Assembly (NCBI RefSeq): GCF_900112255.1
Contig: NZ_FOLE01000010.1
Location: forward strand, 62,001 to 126,000
Direction: 5' to 3'
Origin: Flexibacter flexilis DSM 6793
Lineage (GTDB): Bacteria > Bacteroidota > Bacteroidia > Cytophagales > Flexibacteraceae
DNA: 64,000 nucleotides
Translations under genes and position numbers: made by a program
The notes under the pieces: generated by a model
The model's database searches: none
What the model was told of the DNA's origin: nothing
The model's input: the letters and a program-made list of their open reading frames with translations, nothing else
Shown here: positions 17,846 to 25,569 of the stretch, one piece after another
Numbering within the stretch: position 1 is the first letter of the stretch
Layout of the letters: every line of letters begins with the position of its first letter

Positions 17846-19126
17846 ATGTCTTCGAATAGCGTTTCCGCCCCCAACAAAAACTACTTATTGCCGCTGGCGA
17901 TGATTTGTGTTTTGTTCTTCATTTTTGGTTTTGTTACGTGGGCGAATAGCACATGGATTCAGTTTTTCCAGCTAAGTTTTAGCCTCTCGGACACACAGGC
18001 CTATTTGGTGGCGACGGCCTCGTACATTGCATATTTCTTTTTAGCAATTCCCTCGTCTTATATTCTCAAAAAAACAGGCTTCAAAAATGGCTTGGTCGTG
18101 GGTTTGTTCGTGTTGGCTTTGGGTTCGTTGGTGTTTATTCCTGCGGCTACTTCCCAATCGTACAGCATCTTTTTGTTAGGAATTTTTATACAAGGTTCGG
18201 CTTTGGCCTTGTTGCAAACTGCTGCCAATCCGTATTTGGCGATTATTGGACCTATCGAAAGTGCCGCGCAACGCATCAGTATTGCGGGCATTTGCAACAA
18301 GTTTGCGGGCATACTCGTCCCGATTGTCATGGGCGGAATTTTTCTTAAAAATGCCAAAGAAATAGAAACGAGCATTGGCCAAAGTGAAGGCGCAGCCAAA
18401 CAAGCCCTAATTGCGGATTTGTTGGGGCGCGTGGTAACGCCTTCGGTGGTGTTGGCGGTGCTATTTTCGTTGTTGGCGGTGGTGTTTATGCTCGTGAAAT
18501 TGCCGCAAGTAGAAGAAGATGACGAAACGCCAGAAGCTGACAATCAGGCAACTAACAAGACCAGTATTTGGCAATTTCCGCATTTGTTTTTGGGTGCGTT
18601 TTGTATTTTCGTGTACGTGGCGGCCGAAGTAATGGCCGCCGATACGATTGCGGGCTATGGCAAACAAATCGGCTTGGACGCGGACGCGAGTAAATATTTG
18701 GCTTCTGTTACGTTGGGTTGTATGTTGGTGGGCTATTTGGTGGGCATCGTGGCCATTCCGCGTTTTTTCTCCCAACAAAAAGCCTTGAAAGTTTGCGCCA
18801 TTTTGGGTATTGTGTTTAGTGCGGTGGCATTGGTAACCAGTGGCTTTACGTCGGTGTTGTTTATTGCGTTGTTGGGCTTGGCTAACTCGCTGATGTGGCC
18901 AGCTATTTTCCCGTTGGGGATTCAGGGCTTAGGCAAATTTACCAAAATAGGCTCGGCCATTATGATTATGGGCATTGTGGGCGGCGCGATTTGGCCTTTG
19001 TTTTTCGGGTTGTTGCGCGATAGCGGCGTGAATATCCAGTTGTCGTATTTTATTGCGGTGTTGCCATGTTATTTGTATATTCTGTATTTCGCGATGGCTG
19101 GCCACAAGGTCGGTTTGGGAAAATAG
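17846..19126 (+). CDS. FucP/GluP-type sugar:H+ symporter (major facilitator superfamily)
   Basis: A 426-residue inner-membrane transporter with about 12 hydrophobic segments. The N-terminal half shows the family hallmarks GFVTWANSTWIQFFQ (first helix) and ALLQTAANPYLAIIGP with AQRISIAGICNKFAG in the central helices. These match the fucose permease / glucose-galactose transporter group. The exact sugar cannot be read from sequence; fucose, glucose, galactose and N-acetylglucosamine transporters all sit here. No sugar catabolic gene is adjacent. The next gene starts 8 bp after its stop. Confidence 0.92.
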   Translation: MSSNSVSAPNKNYLLPLAMICVLFFIFGFVTWANSTWIQFFQLSFSLSDTQAYLVATASYIAYFFLAIPSSYILKKTGFKNGLVVGLFVLALGSLVFIPAATSQSYSIFLLGIFIQGSALALLQTAANPYLAIIGPIESAAQRISIAGICNKFAGILVPIVMGGIFLKNAKEIETSIGQSEGAAKQALIADLLGRVVTPSVVLAVLFSLLAVVFMLVKLPQVEEDDETPEADNQATNKTSIWQFPHLFLGAFCIFVYVAAEVMAADTIAGYGKQIGLDADASKYLASVTLGCMLVGYLVGIVAIPRFFSQQKALKVCAILGIVFSAVALVTSGFTSVLFIALLGLANSLMWPAIFPLGIQGLGKFTKIGSAIMIMGIVGGAIWPLFFGLLRDSGVNIQLSYFIAVLPCYLYILYFAMAGHKVGLGK

Positions 19127-19134
19127 TTTTGAAA

Positions 19135-20112
19135 ATGGAAAAAGATTTTGTTGACATAATTCACCTAATCAAGCAGTCAAGAGCTAATGCCATAAAGACG
19201 GTTAATGCGGAATTAATCAACCTTTATTGGAATATCGGCGCATATATTGCTCGTAAATTAGAGCAGTCGGAGTGGGGGAATGCGGTTGTGTTTGAGTTAG
19301 CCCAATATATTCAGCAAAAAGAACCAGAAATAAAAGGTTTTTCTGATAAAAACTTATGGAGAATGAAACAGTTTTATGAAACCTATAAAGATTTTCCAAA
19401 ACTCTCAACAGCGTTGAGAGAAATTAGTTGGTCTCATAATCTGACAATTTTTTCAAGATGTAAAACCATTGAGGAGCAAACTTTTTACATAAAACTATCA
19501 AAACAAGAAAATTATAGTTGCCGAGAACTTGACAGGCAAATTTCTGCCAGCTTATTTGAACGTACTATGATTGGAAATGCTCATTCTTCGCCGATATTGA
19601 AAAATAATACTGCAAAAGATTTGGTAGGAGCATTTAAAGACAGTTATATTTTTGAGTTTCTTAATTTACCAGAATTTTATAGCGAAAGTGAACTGCAACG
19701 AGGGTTAATAAAGGAAATGAAAGCCTTTATTTTAGAACTTGGACGGGATTTTTTGTTTATTGGTGAGGAATATAAACTACAAGTTGGCAATAGTGACTTT
19801 TATATTGATTTGTTGTTTTATCATAGAGGCTTACAGTGTTTAGTTGCTTTTGAACTCAAGACGGATAAATTTAGGCCTGATCATTTGGGGCAGCTAAATT
19901 TTTATTTAGAGGCATTAGACCGTGATGTTAAGAAGCCAAATGAAAATCCGAGTATTGGGATTTTGTTATGTAAGGATAAAGATAGCGAAGTGGTTGAATA
20001 TGCTTTGAGCAGGAGTTTATCGCCCACAATGGTTGCTGAGTATAAAACACAACTGCCTGATAAACAGTTGTTACAGCAGAAGTTGCATGAACTGTTTGAT
20101 AGTCAATCGTAA
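19135..20112 (+). CDS. YhcG-family (DUF1016) PDDEXK nuclease-domain protein
   Basis: About 325 residues. The N-terminal DUF1016 region starts MEKDFVDIIHLIKQSRANA and contains NLYWNIGAYIA. The C-terminal nuclease fold shows GNSDFYIDLLFYH with the Asp, then VAFELKTDKFRPDHLGQLNFYL with the E-x-K pair, then IGILLCKDKDSEVVEYAL. The catalytic residues look intact. The frame could extend upstream to 19066 inside the transporter gene, but the ATG at 19135 matches family starts. The region reads as more AT-rich than the transporter before it, which fits recent acquisition. No restriction-modification or toxin-antitoxin gene adjoins it, so its role (defence or DNA repair) is open. Confidence 0.9.
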   Translation: MEKDFVDIIHLIKQSRANAIKTVNAELINLYWNIGAYIARKLEQSEWGNAVVFELAQYIQQKEPEIKGFSDKNLWRMKQFYETYKDFPKLSTALREISWSHNLTIFSRCKTIEEQTFYIKLSKQENYSCRELDRQISASLFERTMIGNAHSSPILKNNTAKDLVGAFKDSYIFEFLNLPEFYSESELQRGLIKEMKAFILELGRDFLFIGEEYKLQVGNSDFYIDLLFYHRGLQCLVAFELKTDKFRPDHLGQLNFYLEALDRDVKKPNENPSIGILLCKDKDSEVVEYALSRSLSPTMVAEYKTQLPDKQLLQQKLHELFDSQS

Positions 20113-20134
20113 TAATCATAAAGCTTATTAAACA

Positions 20135-20174
20135 AAAAAACCTCTCGTAACTACTTAATTACGAGAGGTTTTTT
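20135..20174. terminator. Bidirectional terminator between the YhcG gene and the HiPIP gene
   Basis: Perfect inverted repeat with arms AAAAAACCTCTCGTAA and TTACGAGAGGTTTTTT and an 8-base loop. A-tract and T-tract on either side allow it to stop both converging transcripts. Confidence 0.9.
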
Positions 20175-20199
20175 CCTTTATAAATATTGGTTGTTTCGC

Positions 20200-20517
20200 T
20201 TAAACGATGGCTAGCCACGAAATGCAATAACCTTCTGGATGAACGGGGCCTTCGAATAGTTCACAGCCGCCGCAATCGCCTTTTTTCGCAGGTTTTTTGT
20301 AAATTTTGCAGTTGGCGCAGTTTTTGCCAGCTTCAGGCGACTTGCCTACATATTGCAGGCCTTTGCGTTTGCCTTGTTCTTCTTCCGACAAATTTTGCGG
20401 GGTGCAAGCGTCTGCCGCAGGGTTTTTGCTGCCGCAGCTTTCTAATAGTACAGGACTAACCACGGCCAAGCCCATTACGCCTGCCGCTTTGAGGAGGAAA
20501 TCTTTACGTGAAATCAT
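20200..20517 (-). CDS. High-potential iron-sulfur protein (HiPIP), probable lipoprotein
   Basis: A 105-residue soluble electron carrier with a [4Fe-4S] cluster. Four cysteines follow the HiPIP pattern: CANC, then C in DCGGC (a fifth Cys lies beside it), and the C-terminal GYCISW in place of the usual GWCxSW. The N-terminus MISRKDFLLKAAGVMG resembles a Tat signal but has Arg-Lys where twin Arg is expected. It continues into a lipobox-like LLESC (Cys near residue 28), so the protein is probably exported and lipid-anchored. Likely partner: a membrane cytochrome complex, none of which is in the window. Convergent with the YhcG gene across a strong terminator. Confidence 0.87.
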   Translation of the reverse strand: MISRKDFLLKAAGVMGLAVVSPVLLESCGSKNPAADACTPQNLSEEEQGKRKGLQYVGKSPEAGKNCANCKIYKKPAKKGDCGGCELFEGPVHPEGYCISWLAIV

Positions 20518-20604
20518 TGCTTAGAATTGTTTAAACCTATAAAATGAAAATGCAGGTTTCTGATTGCTCTAATAAAGTCTTTCTACGTTCTGATAATGAT
20601 TGCT

Positions 20605-20715
20605 TTAACTATATATCATTGCTAATACTAGCAAACTAATTCCTGTCAGAAAGCCAATGCCAATGGCCGCAGCTATACGAATCAGGATTTTGTTGTCTTC
20701 TTGAAAATCTTCCAT
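20605..20715 (-). CDS. Possible 36-residue single-span membrane microprotein
   Basis: An ATG frame encodes an acidic N-terminus (MEDFQEDNK) followed by one hydrophobic helix of about 22 residues (ILIRIAAAIGIGFLTGI and on) and ends in TAA at 20605. It lies 88 bp upstream of the HiPIP gene on the same strand. The residue pattern (charged head, clean single helix) looks like a real small membrane protein, but there is no family match I know and the frame is short, so chance remains possible. Overlapping micro-ORFs upstream are described in the findings. Confidence 0.42.
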   Translation of the reverse strand: MEDFQEDNKILIRIAAAIGIGFLTGISLLVLAMIYS

Positions 20716-20956
20716 TTGCGCCAACTAATAAACATTCCGATGAGGCAAATGTAACACTCCAACAATAATTTCCTAATGAGATTCATGCTTTTGCGCTAAT
20801 CAAGAAAGAATCTGAATAATGGCTGCAATTCCTACGAGTATTTTCTGCTGCATTTTGCTTGCCATTATATCCGACAAGTAAGAAATTTTCTGCTGTAAAT
20901 TATTTAAAACCAGTTGATTGTGTTTTTATTGTAAAAATTTTTGCCGAAAAACTTTT

Positions 20957-20984
20957 TTGTAAAATATACTTTTTAGTATATTTG
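20957..20984 (+). promoter_or_regulatory. Bacteroidota-type promoter of the tetR gene
   Basis: TTG at 20957-20959, 17 bases, then TATATTTG at 20977-20984, which fits the TTG / TAnnTTTG consensus. The start codon lies 22 bp further on. Operator O1 covers the spacer and the first half of the -7 element. Confidence 0.65.
20964..20981. promoter_or_regulatory. Operator O1 for the adjacent TetR regulator
   Basis: Perfect 7-4-7 palindrome ATATACT-TTTT-AGTATAT. It overlaps the predicted -7 element of the tetR promoter, the position expected for autorepression. Two related palindromes lie downstream of tetR. Confidence 0.7.
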
Positions 20985-21005
20985 TATCGTAGTTAATCAA
21001 ACGCC

Positions 21006-21596
21006 ATGACAACTAAAGCCGAACGTACCAAACAGTTTATACTGGATACTGCCGCACCGATATACAACGAAAAAGGAATATCGGGCGTGAGTGTGGACGA
21101 TGTGCTGGCTGCTACCAAACTGACTAAAGGTTGTCTGTACAGTCATTTTGAAAACAAAGATGACCTCACCGAGCAAGTGGTTGATATTTTGTTGCAAAAA
21201 ATTACGGAAAAAATAAAACAGGAGGTTGCCAAAGGCAAGACCGTCAAATCTAAATTATTTCATTTCCTTGATTTTTACAAAGACCCCATTCAGACATTTA
21301 TTCCAGGTGGCTGTCCTATTTTCAACACGGCAGTTGATGCCGACGACAATTATCCGCACATCAAAGAAAAAGTAGCGGCGGTGTTTCGGGCAGGGCAGGA
21401 AGATTTGGCCAATTTGTTCCGACAAGGCATCGAAAATGGCGAGTTTACACAGGCGTTAGACCCTACGGTTATGGCTTTCAAGATAGTGGCTTGCGTGGAA
21501 GGCGGGTTGGTGATGTGCCGCGCAATGAATTCTGCCAAACCCATGTCCCTGCTCATCAAAAGCCTTAAAGCCGAATTGGAGCAATATTGTGTATAA
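21006..21596 (+). CDS. TetR/AcrR family transcriptional regulator
   Basis: A 196-residue one-component repressor. The N-terminal helix-turn-helix is clear: KQFILDTAAPIYNEKGISGVSVDDVLAATKLTKGCLYSHFENKDDL. The C-terminal ligand domain (about 70-196) resembles the TetR_C subgroup that often controls SDR and quinone-reductase genes (GGCPIFNTAVDADDNYP). It is flanked by three copies of one palindrome. The first covers its own promoter and the other two lie between it and the SDR gene, so it very likely represses itself and the downstream genes until an electrophile or similar inducer binds. Confidence 0.92.
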   Translation: MTTKAERTKQFILDTAAPIYNEKGISGVSVDDVLAATKLTKGCLYSHFENKDDLTEQVVDILLQKITEKIKQEVAKGKTVKSKLFHFLDFYKDPIQTFIPGGCPIFNTAVDADDNYPHIKEKVAAVFRAGQEDLANLFRQGIENGEFTQALDPTVMAFKIVACVEGGLVMCRAMNSAKPMSLLIKSLKAELEQYCV

Positions 21597-21603
21597 TTTT
21601 TTT

Positions 21604-21637
21604 CTCCAAAAATAGACCAAAAGGTATATTTTTGGAG
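21604..21637. promoter_or_regulatory. Operator O2 within a 15-bp-arm inverted repeat
   Basis: Core ATAGACC-AAAA-GGTATAT (21612-21629) matches O1 and O3 in arm length and spacing with one mismatch. The symmetry continues outward to 15-base arms (CTCCAAAAATAGACC / GGTATATTTTTGGAG, one mismatch). It starts 8 bp after the tetR stop codon, so it may serve both as operator and as transcript end. Confidence 0.6.
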
Positions 21638-21691
21638 TGGAATTTATCAAATGCAGATAAAATGTATTGCTGCGTATTTTTTTAAATAAAA

Positions 21692-21709
21692 ATATACCAA
21701 AAAGTATAA
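21692..21709. promoter_or_regulatory. Operator O3 upstream of the SDR gene
   Basis: ATATACC-AAAA-AGTATAA, 7-4-7, two mismatched positions between the arms. It lies 83 bp before the SDR start codon, suitable for control of that promoter. Confidence 0.62.
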
Positions 21710-21792
21710 TAATGTTATTCAACTTTTTGATTATGAGTTGAATGATTTTTATAGATAAGTTTAATTACATTGATTTTTAACATTTAATTAAA

Positions 21793-22518
21793 ATGAAAAC
21801 AACAGGAAATACCGTGTTTGTGAGCGGCGGAAGCGCAGGAATTGGTTTGGCGATTGCCAAAAAATTGAGTGCCGCAGGAAATAAAGTAATTATCAATGGC
21901 CGTAGCCAAGAGCGTTTGCAGAAGGCTTTGCGTATTTTGGACAATGCAGTGGCCATTCAGGGCGATTTGTCGGTGGAAGCCGACAGAGTGCGTATCGCCG
22001 ACGAACTGAAACGCAATTACCCTAATCTAAATATTGTGGTGAACAATGCGGGGGCTGCTTTCGCGTATTTGTTGAGCGACACAACCAACGCACACGAAAA
22101 AGCCATTGCCGAAATGAATACCAATTATTTTGCTATTATTCATTTTACGGAATTGCTTTTGCCGCATTTGTTGCAACAACAGGAAGCGGCAGTGGCGAAT
22201 GTTTCGTCTATTGCAGTCTTTGGCAGTCATAAATTTTTGCCGACTTACGGAGCGTCCAAAGCGGCATTGCATAGCTACACGACGGCTTTGCGAATGACTT
22301 ACGAAGGCGCGAAAAATCTGCAAATTTATGAAATATACCCGCCCTTGGTGAATACGGAATTTTCGGCAGAGATAGGCGGTGCGAATGGAATTGCCCCTGA
22401 AGAAGTAGCCGATGATTTTCTGGAAGCATTAAAAATCAATCAGTTAGAAGTGCCTGTTGGCGAAACTAAAAAATACGCGGCTGCCGTGCACGAAGCCATG
22501 TCCAAGCTAAAAGCATAA
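21793..22518 (+). CDS. Short-chain dehydrogenase/reductase, DltE-like
   Basis: A 241-residue classical SDR. The NAD(P) loop GGSAGIGLAIAKK is at residues about 11-23, the NNAG motif near 80, and the active site is Ser in NVSSIAVFG and Tyr-x3-Lys in YGASK. The sequence resembles DltE-type oxidoreductases, whose substrates are mostly unknown. It is the first gene after operator O3 and is followed by a quinone-reductase-like gene, so it probably belongs to a small TetR-controlled reductase module. The SDR call is firm; the substrate is not. Confidence 0.93.
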   Translation: MKTTGNTVFVSGGSAGIGLAIAKKLSAAGNKVIINGRSQERLQKALRILDNAVAIQGDLSVEADRVRIADELKRNYPNLNIVVNNAGAAFAYLLSDTTNAHEKAIAEMNTNYFAIIHFTELLLPHLLQQQEAAVANVSSIAVFGSHKFLPTYGASKAALHSYTTALRMTYEGAKNLQIYEIYPPLVNTEFSAEIGGANGIAPEEVADDFLEALKINQLEVPVGETKKYAAAVHEAMSKLKA

Positions 22519-22527
22519 AATAACTGC

Positions 22528-22590
22528 GCCTTGATTCCGTAAGTAGTTACACCCATTGGTTTGGCTGCTTACGGAATCAAGGCCGTTTTT
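22528..22590 (+). terminator. Long hairpin between the SDR and MDR genes
   Basis: Perfect 16-bp arms GCCTTGATTCCGTAAG and CTTACGGAATCAAGGC around a 24-base loop, followed by CGTTTTTTG. It starts 10 bp after the SDR stop codon and ends 17 bp before the next start. It can act as terminator or as processing/attenuation signal within the module. Confidence 0.7.
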
Positions 22591-22606
22591 TGATATAAAA
22601 AATACC

Positions 22607-23608
22607 ATGAAAGCATATACCATTTCTCGATATAGCAAAACAGCCAAACTTCAATGCTCCGAATTGCCGCAACCTACTGTAGGTGAGCATGATGTATTGA
22701 TAGAAGTACACGCCGCTGCCGTTAATTTGCTGGATGCTAAAATAAAAAGCGGTGAGTTCAAACTACTTTTGCCCTACAAATTTCCACTTGTTTTGGGGCA
22801 TGATGTGGCGGGAGTAATTGTGAAAATTGGGGCAAGCGTGAAAAATTTTAAAATTGGCGACGCTGTTTATGCGCGTCCTGCGGATTTTCGTATCGGAACA
22901 TTTGCCGAATTTATTGTGGTAAATGAGGCAGATGTTGCACCCAAGCCACATAATATTTCGATGGAAGAAGCTGCTTCCTTACCTTTGGTCGCACTGACGG
23001 CTTGGCAGGCTTTGGTGGAGTTGGCCAATGTGCAACAAGGCCAAAAGGTCTTTATTCAGGCAGGTTCAGGCGGCGTTGGTACTATTGCCATTCAGTTGGC
23101 AAAATATTTGGGGGCAACGGTAGCCACTACGGCCAGCACCCAAAATTTTGAGTGGTTGCGAAAGCTCGGCGCAGATGTACTTATTGATTACAGAACCCAA
23201 GATTTTGTCCAAATTCTAAAGGATTATGATGTGGCATTGAATAGCCAAGACTCCGAAACATTGCAAAAATCGTTGAGTGTATTAAAAAAAGGTGGCAAGT
23301 TGGTTTCTATTTCGGGGCCTCCTACACCCGCATTTGCAAGGCAGCGTGGCGCAACGTGGATTGTAAAAATGATTATTTGGTTGATTAGTAGAAGCGTTTG
23401 CCAAAAAGCTAAAGCAGGAAATATTGATTATCAATTTTTGTTTATGAAAGCCAGCGGCAGCCAGTTGCGCGAGATTAAGGCACTTATAGAAGCGGGTGTA
23501 ATTCGGCCTGTGATAGATAAAGTTTTTTCGTTTGAGCAAACCAACGAGGCGTTAAGTTATGTGGAAAGCGGTAGATCAAAAGGAAAAGTAGTAATTAAAC
23601 TGAAATAA
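22607..23608 (+). CDS. NADP-dependent quinone oxidoreductase-like MDR protein
   Basis: A 333-residue zinc-free medium-chain dehydrogenase. N-terminal GroES-like domain: VLIEVHAAAVNLLDAKIKSG, PLVLGHDVAGVIVKIG. Rossmann domain: FIQAGSGGVGTIAIQLAKYLG near residue 150. It has no catalytic zinc Cys/His set, which points to the quinone oxidoreductase / enone reductase branch. The open frame begins at 22556 but the ATG at 22607 (MKAYTISRYSK) matches relatives. It lies downstream of the SDR and tetR genes and probably helps detoxify quinones or enals. Confidence 0.92.
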   Translation: MKAYTISRYSKTAKLQCSELPQPTVGEHDVLIEVHAAAVNLLDAKIKSGEFKLLLPYKFPLVLGHDVAGVIVKIGASVKNFKIGDAVYARPADFRIGTFAEFIVVNEADVAPKPHNISMEEAASLPLVALTAWQALVELANVQQGQKVFIQAGSGGVGTIAIQLAKYLGATVATTASTQNFEWLRKLGADVLIDYRTQDFVQILKDYDVALNSQDSETLQKSLSVLKKGGKLVSISGPPTPAFARQRGATWIVKMIIWLISRSVCQKAKAGNIDYQFLFMKASGSQLREIKALIEAGVIRPVIDKVFSFEQTNEALSYVESGRSKGKVVIKLK

Positions 23609-23779
23609 CCAGAAGCGAAGTGTTTTTAGTGTGGATTTTTGCGTAAAAAAGCTTTGAAATGAAGCATAGCTTATTTTGAAAGTGTTTTTTAGAAATTAAA
23701 TTCTACAAGTTAAATTTATTGTTTTTTCCTTTAAATTTGGCTCTTTGGATACAAACATCAAACACTAAAAAATTATAGT

Positions 23780-24970
23780 ATGGCTGGTATTTTTTTTACA
23801 CTATTCTATGGTATTATGGCCGTTATTTTGGGCGTGCTCATTAGCGGTTCTTTTAAGAAATTCTCTCAAAATCAGGGTTTTGCAAAGAGCTTTGCTCCTG
23901 TATTAGTGGCGTTGCCTGTGCTGGCTATTATCGGTTCGGTGGGTTGGTTTATTCGTTCCGAGCACCTGAAAGAGGCCAAGCGTTCGTTTGAGGCAAAAAA
24001 TACGCGTTGGGGCTTGATGGACAAAACGGGCAAATATACCATTGCGCCTACTTATTTGTGGCCTTTGGAGGAAGTAAACGCGCAGGGTATAACTTTTGCT
24101 ACTGTTTACGAACAAACAGAAAGCAGTTATGATACGCTTGTTTTTGAGGCAACGGGCAAGTCGTTACCCAAGCAGAAATTTGAAAAAATACCAGCCGTTT
24201 GGGAAGCCAAAGTGTCAGAACGAGCCATGAGTTTTTTTAAAAACGTGTACAACGAAATCGGTACTATTCGCGTAGAGCGTTACGCAGGCGAAGGGTTTGT
24301 GGAATGTTGGTACACGGCCAGAGGCAAAAAAAATGATAGCCGTTATAAGTATTATTTTTATGTGGATACGCTTGGTATTCAGGTGATTGACAATAAAAGT
24401 AAAGGGGTGCGTGGAGGCTGGCGCATCGGCTCGCCGTTTAGCAATGGGTTTGCGTTGGTCTATGACACCGACACGAACTTTGCTTTTATAGACACTAATG
24501 GAAAATATCGCGCCAATTACGACAAAGCTACGCCGTTTGGGAGTGGTTATGCTTCGGTTTTTACTTACAAAAATGGCTGGCAAATCATTGATACGACATT
24601 TAAGGTAGTGGCCATTTTGGGCGAAAAATATTCGGAAGTGGAGCAAGTGGCCGAAGGCAAAGCTGCATTTGTGTTGGGAGAAAAACCATTATTTTTTGGA
24701 GAAGACAATACGCTGATGGGTGTGCTGGATGCGGCCACAGGCAAAGAAATCATTGCCCCCAAATTCAAACAAATTAAGCCTTTTTCAGAAGGTTTGGCGG
24801 CGGCGCAAGATGCCCAAACGCTGCTTTGGGGCTATATAGACGCTTCAGGAAATTGGGTTTTACATGCCAAATGGGTACAAGCCGAGTCGTTCAAAAATGG
24901 CTATGCTACTACGGCCATTGCGCTACCAGATGAGCGTTCGGGTTTAAGCAAAACACTGGGTATTTATTAG
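23780..24970 (+). CDS. WG-repeat protein with two N-terminal membrane segments
   Basis: A 396-residue protein. Two hydrophobic segments (about residues 4-26 and 40-58) anchor it; the rest is a series of WG-type repeats: TRWGLMDKTGKYTIAPTYLWPL, NGFALVYDTDTNFAFIDTNGKYRANYDKATPF, LWGYIDASGNWVLHAKW. WG repeats form beta-rich scaffolds with unknown ligands and are common in Bacteroidota. Start ATG 23780. Convergent with ispF over an exceptionally strong terminator. Function unknown. Confidence 0.85.
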   Translation: MAGIFFTLFYGIMAVILGVLISGSFKKFSQNQGFAKSFAPVLVALPVLAIIGSVGWFIRSEHLKEAKRSFEAKNTRWGLMDKTGKYTIAPTYLWPLEEVNAQGITFATVYEQTESSYDTLVFEATGKSLPKQKFEKIPAVWEAKVSERAMSFFKNVYNEIGTIRVERYAGEGFVECWYTARGKKNDSRYKYYFYVDTLGIQVIDNKSKGVRGGWRIGSPFSNGFALVYDTDTNFAFIDTNGKYRANYDKATPFGSGYASVFTYKNGWQIIDTTFKVVAILGEKYSEVEQVAEGKAAFVLGEKPLFFGEDNTLMGVLDAATGKEIIAPKFKQIKPFSEGLAAAQDAQTLLWGYIDASGNWVLHAKWVQAESFKNGYATTAIALPDERSGLSKTLGIY

Positions 24971-24988
24971 TTTTTTAAGATATTCAAA

Positions 24989-25033
24989 AAGGGCGGGGGT
25001 CAGCCACCAATTTGGTGGCTGACCCCCGCCCTT
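24989..25033. terminator. Very strong bidirectional terminator
   Basis: A perfect 21-bp stem (AAGGGCGGGGGTCAGCCACCA paired with its complement) and a 3-base loop, between the convergent WG-repeat gene and ispF. It stands out by its high GC content against the AT-rich surroundings. Confidence 0.9.
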
Positions 25034-25055
25034 GTGATGAAATAATATATTTTGC

Positions 25056-25538
25056 TTAGTCCTTGTAAATCAAGGCCACTGCTTCGGCTACTACGCCTTC
25101 TTTGCGTCCCACAAATCCCATTTTTTCGGTGGTGGTGGCTTTGATGGAAACATCTTCTACGCCTATGCCCATTACGCCCGCCAAGCAGCTTTTCATCTCG
25201 TCGATGTATGGCGCGATTTTAGGAGCTTGGAGCAGCAATGTTGTATCCACATTACCGATTTTGTAGCCCGCTTCCGTAATTTTGGATACCACGTCTTTGA
25301 GCAAAATCTTGCTGTCAATGCCCTTAAACTTCGCGTCTTGGTCAGAATAATGATACCCGATGTCGCGCATATTGGCCGCACCGAGCAGCGAATCACAAAT
25401 CGCGTGAATGAGTACGTCTGCGTCCGAATGGCCTACAGCTCCGTGCGTGTGTGGAATTTTGATGCCGCCGAGCCAAAAATCGCGGCCTTCTTGTAGTTGA
25501 TGTACGTCGTACCCTTGTCCGACTCTAATTTTTATCAT
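25056..25538 (-). CDS. ispF: 2-C-methyl-D-erythritol 2,4-cyclodiphosphate synthase
   Basis: Fifth enzyme of the MEP isoprenoid pathway; makes the cyclic diphosphate MEcPP. 160 residues, normal length. The metal site is Asp and His in GQGYDVHQL (residues about 8-14) with the later His in DADVLIHAICDSLLGA. KATTTEKMGFVGRKEG near the C-terminus is the family signature for CDP binding. It follows a Gfo/Idh/MocA gene by 31 bp on the same strand. No other MEP genes are here. Confidence 0.97.
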   Translation of the reverse strand: MIKIRVGQGYDVHQLQEGRDFWLGGIKIPHTHGAVGHSDADVLIHAICDSLLGAANMRDIGYHYSDQDAKFKGIDSKILLKDVVSKITEAGYKIGNVDTTLLLQAPKIAPYIDEMKSCLAGVMGIGVEDVSIKATTTEKMGFVGRKEGVVAEAVALIYKD

Positions 25539-25569
25539 GATTATTTGTTATAAATTGTAAATCAGTTGC

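Noticed and set aside
17518-17877. Minus-strand frame of 119 codons across the terminator after the fibre gene
   Set aside because: It overlaps the fibre gene and a terminator and gives a protein without recognisable features.
18058-18543. Minus-strand 161-codon frame inside the sugar transporter gene
   Set aside because: Shadow frame of a firm transporter gene, with low-complexity residues.
20605-20865. Toxin-antitoxin pair made of micro-ORFs
   Set aside because: No pair with a clear antitoxin domain or antisense RNA can be made out. The frames are only 21-36 codons.
21800-23700. Integrated mobile element around the TetR locus
   Set aside because: No integrase, transposase, flanking repeats or target duplications are visible near it.
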